The notes under the pieces were generated by a model. It saw nothing but the letters and a program-made list of their open reading frames with translations, had not been told where the DNA came from and made no database searches. From Insulibacter thermoxylanivorax (GTDB taxonomy: Bacteria; Bacillota; Bacilli; Paenibacillales; DA-C8), in the NCBI RefSeq assembly GCF_015472005.1, contig NZ_BMAQ01000017.1, positions 1 through 39,668 of the forward strand: a stretch of 39,668 bases of DNA. The letters are read 5' to 3'. Shown here piece after piece: positions 36,775 through 39,668 of this stretch. A program made the translations under genes and the position numbers. Position 1 is the stretch's first letter. Each line of letters opens with the position of its first letter.

Positions 36775-37728
36775 ATGAAGGAAGCCATCTTCTTAGAACC
36801 TGTCTTCAAGGAGAGAATCTGGGGAGGAACGAAGCTGAAGGAATTGTTCGGTTATAACATCCCGACGGATCAGACCGGGGAATGCTGGGCGGTATCCGCT
36901 CATCCGAACGGCCAGAGCGTCGTGAAGAACGGTCCGCTGAAGGGCAAACCGCTCGGCGAGCTGTGGGCGGAGCATAAGGAGATCTTCGGCGATGCAGCCG
37001 GCACAAGCGAGGTTTTCCCGCTCTTGACGAAGATTCTCGATGCCTCGGATGATCTGTCCGTGCAAGTTCATCCCGATGATGAATATGCACGGGTACACGA
37101 GAACGGCGAACTAGGCAAGACCGAATGCTGGTATGTGCTGGACGCCGAACCGGGCGCGGAGATCATCTACGGCCATACAGCCAAGACCCGCGACGAACTG
37201 CGCAAGATGATCGACGACGGTGCATGGGATGAGCTTCTATGCAGAGTACCGGTGAAACCGGGGGATTTCTTCTATGTCCCCAGCGGAACGATCCATGCCC
37301 TCGGCAAGGGCATCGTCGTCTTGGAAACCCAGCAGAGCTCGGATACCACGTATCGCGTCTATGACTACGACCGCACGGATGCTTCCGGCAACAAACGCGA
37401 ACTCCACCTCGATCAAGCGATCCAAGTAACGGCAGTGCCTCACGTTGGAGCACAGCCCACCTGTGAAACCAAGCAGATCGGCGGCGCCAAACTGACCACT
37501 TTCGTATCGAATGAATTCTTCACTGTACAAAGAGCGGAACTAAAGGGCGAACTCGAACTTGACCCTGCTTCGACCTTCCGCATCTGCAGCGTGATCGCCG
37601 GTTCGGGAGAACTGCAGGTCGAAGGGCAGCGCTATGGCCTTCGTAGGGGAGAACACTTCATCCTCCCCGCTGCATCGGAAGGAATTCGCTTCACCGGCGA
37701 TCTGGAACTCATGTTCTCTTGGATATAA
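36775..37728 (+). CDS. manA: Mannose-6-phosphate isomerase (class I, Bacillus type)
   Basis: 317 residues from ATG 36775, which is 8 bases after AGGAGG; ATG 36769 is too close and the longer frame to 36565 crosses the repeats. N-terminus IFLEPVFKERIWGGTKL is typical. Zinc ligands are in VQVHPDDEYAR (Gln/His), the Glu of KTECWYVLD, and the His of VPSGTIHALGKGI. It interconverts mannose-6-phosphate and fructose-6-phosphate. It stands alone, with no terminator clearly recognised after it. Confidence 0.95.
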   Translation: MKEAIFLEPVFKERIWGGTKLKELFGYNIPTDQTGECWAVSAHPNGQSVVKNGPLKGKPLGELWAEHKEIFGDAAGTSEVFPLLTKILDASDDLSVQVHPDDEYARVHENGELGKTECWYVLDAEPGAEIIYGHTAKTRDELRKMIDDGAWDELLCRVPVKPGDFFYVPSGTIHALGKGIVVLETQQSSDTTYRVYDYDRTDASGNKRELHLDQAIQVTAVPHVGAQPTCETKQIGGAKLTTFVSNEFFTVQRAELKGELELDPASTFRICSVIAGSGELQVEGQRYGLRRGEHFILPAASEGIRFTGDLELMFSWI

Positions 37729-37780
37729 GACTTGCATCATCTTCTTCCAAAAGCAAACTTCCATATGCTAGACTATTAAA

Positions 37781-37807
37781 CGTACAAAACGTCGTACAAG
37801 CGTACAA
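37781..37807 (+). promoter_or_regulatory. Triple CGTACAA operator candidate upstream of the CE7 esterase
   Basis: CGTACAA occurs at 37781, 37793 and 37801 in the 141-base gap before the esterase. The GTAC-A half site is like that of GntR-type sugar regulators such as AraR. The regulator is not identified in the window. Confidence 0.45.
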
Positions 37808-37869
37808 CGTAACACCGTGAATTTGGACAACACACAACCTAGAATGATCAGACTAAGGAGATGAACAAG

Positions 37870-38829
37870 ATGCCAACTCTCGATCTTCCGCTTGATGAAC
37901 TGAAGCAATACCAAGGAATCAATCCGCGCCCCGATGACTTCGATGCCTATTGGGAGCGAGCGCTGGCAGAGATGCAGACAGTGGATCCGCAGATCGAGCT
38001 GGTGCCCAGCGAATTCCAAGTGCCCTTCGCCGAGTGCTTCCATCTTTATTTCACCGGTGTTCGCGGCGCGCGAATCCATGCCAAGTATATTCGTCCGAAG
38101 GGTGTCCAGGAGCCGCATCCGGCGATTATCATGTTCCACGGCTACTATATGAACTCTGGAGACTGGGCGGATAAACTCGCCTATGCCGCGATGGGTTACT
38201 CCGTCTTCGCGATGGATGTGCGCGGGCAGGGAGGTCTTTCCGAAGATGTCGGCGGGGTGAAGGGCGTAACGGTCAAAGGACATATCATCCGCGGCCTCGA
38301 CGACGAGCCGGATAACCTTTTGTATCGCCATATTTTCTTGGATTGCGCGCAGCTCGCCGGCATCGCCATGAATATGCCGGAAGTCGATGCCGAGCGAGTT
38401 GGCGTCATCGGCTGGTCGCAGGGCGGCGGCCTTACGATCGCTTGTGCAGCGCTGGAGCCGCGGATCAAGCGGGCGGCGCCGGTATATCCCTTCCTGAGCG
38501 ACTATCGCCGCGTATGGGAGATGGATCTGGCGAAGGATGCTTATGATGAACTGCAGCTCTACTTTCGCCATTTCGATCCTTGCCACGAGCGGGAGGAAGA
38601 GATCTTCACGAAGCTCGGCTACATCGATGTTCAGCACCTGGCTCCTCGTATCCAAGCTGAGGTGCTGATGGGGATCGGCCTGATGGACACGATCTGCCCG
38701 CCGTCCACGCAGTTCGCCGCGTACAATAAGATCCCGTCGCCTAAGCAAACGGTCATCTATCCAGACTACGCCCACGAACATCTGCCGGGGATGCACGACA
38801 AGATTCTGCAATTTATGCGTGGTCTGTAA
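37870..38829 (+). CDS. cah: CE7 acetylxylan esterase / cephalosporin-C deacetylase
   Basis: 319 residues, standard for CE7, no signal peptide. The start is ATG 37870, 9 bases after AAGGAG; the ATG at 37861 directly abuts the SD. Marks of the family are RGQGG, the nucleophile elbow GWSQGGG, the acid in GLMDTICPPST and His in DYAHEHLPG. It removes acetyl groups from short xylo-oligosaccharides in the cytoplasm. It fits with the GH51 enzyme and the upstream small esterase in hemicellulose use. A terminator follows. Confidence 0.95.
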   Translation: MPTLDLPLDELKQYQGINPRPDDFDAYWERALAEMQTVDPQIELVPSEFQVPFAECFHLYFTGVRGARIHAKYIRPKGVQEPHPAIIMFHGYYMNSGDWADKLAYAAMGYSVFAMDVRGQGGLSEDVGGVKGVTVKGHIIRGLDDEPDNLLYRHIFLDCAQLAGIAMNMPEVDAERVGVIGWSQGGGLTIACAALEPRIKRAAPVYPFLSDYRRVWEMDLAKDAYDELQLYFRHFDPCHEREEEIFTKLGYIDVQHLAPRIQAEVLMGIGLMDTICPPSTQFAAYNKIPSPKQTVIYPDYAHEHLPGMHDKILQFMRGL

Positions 38830-38836
38830 TAGGAAG

Positions 38837-38883
38837 AGGAGCTGTACCGATTATGCGAAACGATCGGACAGCTCCTTTGTGTA
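38837..38883 (+). terminator. Rho-independent terminator after the CE7 esterase
   Basis: AGGAGCTGT pairs with ACAGCTCCT, with inner CCGAT/ATCGG, followed by TTTGTG. Eight bases after the stop codon. Confidence 0.8.
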
Positions 38884-38968
38884 TGTCTATATTCAACAAC
38901 CGCTCCTTCGCGGGAGCAACGCGGTTACTTCACGGATCCCTGCGACGCTTCCATCTCTACCGCACACT

Positions 38969-39358
38969 GAGTCAACAGTATTTGTCGATTCACACACAGC
39001 TCCTCTACTTCTGGCACGCGAGTCAACAGTATTTGTCGATTCGCACACAGCTCCTCTACTTCCGACACGCGAGTCAACAGTATTTGTCGATTGGCATACC
39101 GTTTCCCTACTTCCGACACGCGAGTCAACAGTATTTGTTGATTCACATACCGCTTCCCTACTGCCGCATGCTGAGTCAACAATAATTATCGGTTCACGCA
39201 CCCGCCCCATCTCTTCACATGCCAAATCAACGGAATCTGTCGGCTCACGCACCATTTCCCTGCTTCCGTACTTGAATCAACATAATCTGCCGTCTCACAC
39301 GTCGAAACTGCCTCCGTACGCCCTGAGTCGGCACTTTCTGCTGTCTCAGCGACATTAA
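38969..39358. repeat. Array B of the 51-bp hairpin repeat (eight copies)
   Basis: Units start at 38969, 39020, 39071, 39122, 39173, 39224, 39274 and 39325, spaced 51 bases except one of 50. The first five are close copies with core GAGTCAACAGTATTTGTCG; the last three are diverged. The flanking half (CTCCTCTACTTCyGrCACGC) is also conserved, so this is a tandem repeat, not a CRISPR. Since 51 is a multiple of three, false frames of 85-179 codons run through it on both strands. Confidence 0.9.
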
Positions 39359-39385
39359 ACGCCGATCCAACCTATACAAAAGGGA

Positions 39386-39424
39386 AGAGACTGTCCCTAG
39401 TCATCTGACTAGAGGACAGTCTCT
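39386..39424 (-). terminator. Long hairpin at the 3' end of the transposase
   Basis: AGAGACTGTCC pairs with GGACAGTCTCT, with inner CTAGTCA/TGACTAG. It spans the transposase stop codon and is followed by TTCCCTTTTG on the minus strand. It could be a terminator that protects or ends the IS transcript. Confidence 0.65.
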
Positions 39425-39668
39425 ATGCGATCAATTTCTAACCTTTTATATCTAAATAAATTGTTTATATCTCGCTTAAAGGACTGGTTGTCTAAGTTTG
39501 TTATAAAGTCTTTCATCAACTTCAGAATCACTCGGCGGCTATGCTGAATAATCGTTGCGGCAACGTGAAAGAACTCTAAACGAAAACGCGCAATCGTATA
39601 CCCCTGGTGGACGGGTTCGCAGCAGTCCTGTTTGAATCGCTCATAGAGGTTATAGGCTAATAGCTTGA
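39409..39668 (-). mobile_element. IS1380-family transposase, C-terminal part (start outside window)
   Basis: The last 86 codons of a minus-strand frame enter from the right edge and stop at 39409. The peptide begins KLLAYNLYERFKQDC and continues IARFRLEFFHVAATIIQHSRRVILKL, the usual C-terminal pattern of IS1380-type DDE transposases (LAYNLF...R.K..K.A..I...R...LKL). No frameshift is visible in this part, so the element may be intact beyond the window. It lies 51 bases from repeat array B. Confidence 0.75.

Noticed and set aside
38969-39358. CRISPR array
   Set aside because: The period is regular, but the segments between the cores are also conserved and the copies decay gradually; there are no unique spacers and no cas genes.
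38819-39358. Plus-strand protein of 179 codons and minus-strand frames through the same DNA
   Set aside because: The frames exist because the repeat period is a multiple of three; several frames are open on both strands and none has a good ribosome site.

Overview
The window looks like a chromosomal segment of a Gram-positive, Paenibacillus-like bacterium (Bacillales). The evidence is the mix of gene families: strong AGGAGG-type ribosome sites with frequent TTG/GTG starts, an S-layer-homology (SLH) protein, a CcpN/YqfL pair, a Bacillus-type RhaEW fusion, LutABC, and several plant-polysaccharide enzymes. This is inference from gene content; there is no rRNA marker in the window.

1-16333, minus strand: a type IV pilus locus read as one long gene string. 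The order is VanW-like membrane protein, pilB, pilC, major pilin, pilM, pilN, pilO, pilT, SLH protein, large von Willebrand A (VWA) protein, two minor prepilins, a PilX-like protein, and a CheY-like response regulator with a very long E/R/K-rich tail that runs off the left edge. Hairpins flank the major pilin and the minor pilins, and a perfect orphan Shine-Dalgarno sequence sits in the pilin leader. An 18-bp perfect palindrome lies upstream of the whole locus. No prepilin peptidase gene is present here.

16568-17377: an acetyl-esterase-like hydrolase with its own terminator.

17562-26433, minus strand: an apparent rhamnose-to-pyruvate operon (rhaEW, rhaA, rhaB, rhaR, lutA, lutB, lutC). Rhamnose is isomerised, phosphorylated and cleaved, lactaldehyde is oxidised to lactate by the RhaW half of RhaEW, and LutABC oxidises lactate to pyruvate. 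A good promoter stands at the front and a terminator at the end.

26524-29292, plus strand: an ABC exporter (ATPase and two ABC-2 type permeases), divergent from rhaEW. It is followed by an array of 51-bp repeats. 29609-30976, minus: an NCS2-type nucleobase permease. 31125-31195: the 3' end (domains V and VI) of a group II intron. 31551-33049, minus: ccpN and yqfL.

33396-38829: a carbohydrate cluster with an ArsR-like regulator, a convergent GH51 arabinofuranosidase with a textbook sigma-A promoter, mannose-6-phosphate isomerase, and a CE7 acetylxylan esterase. Repeat arrays lie at 36.4-36.6 kb and 38.97-39.36 kb. The second belongs to the same 51-bp family as the array at 29.3 kb. The right edge cuts an IS1380-family transposase.
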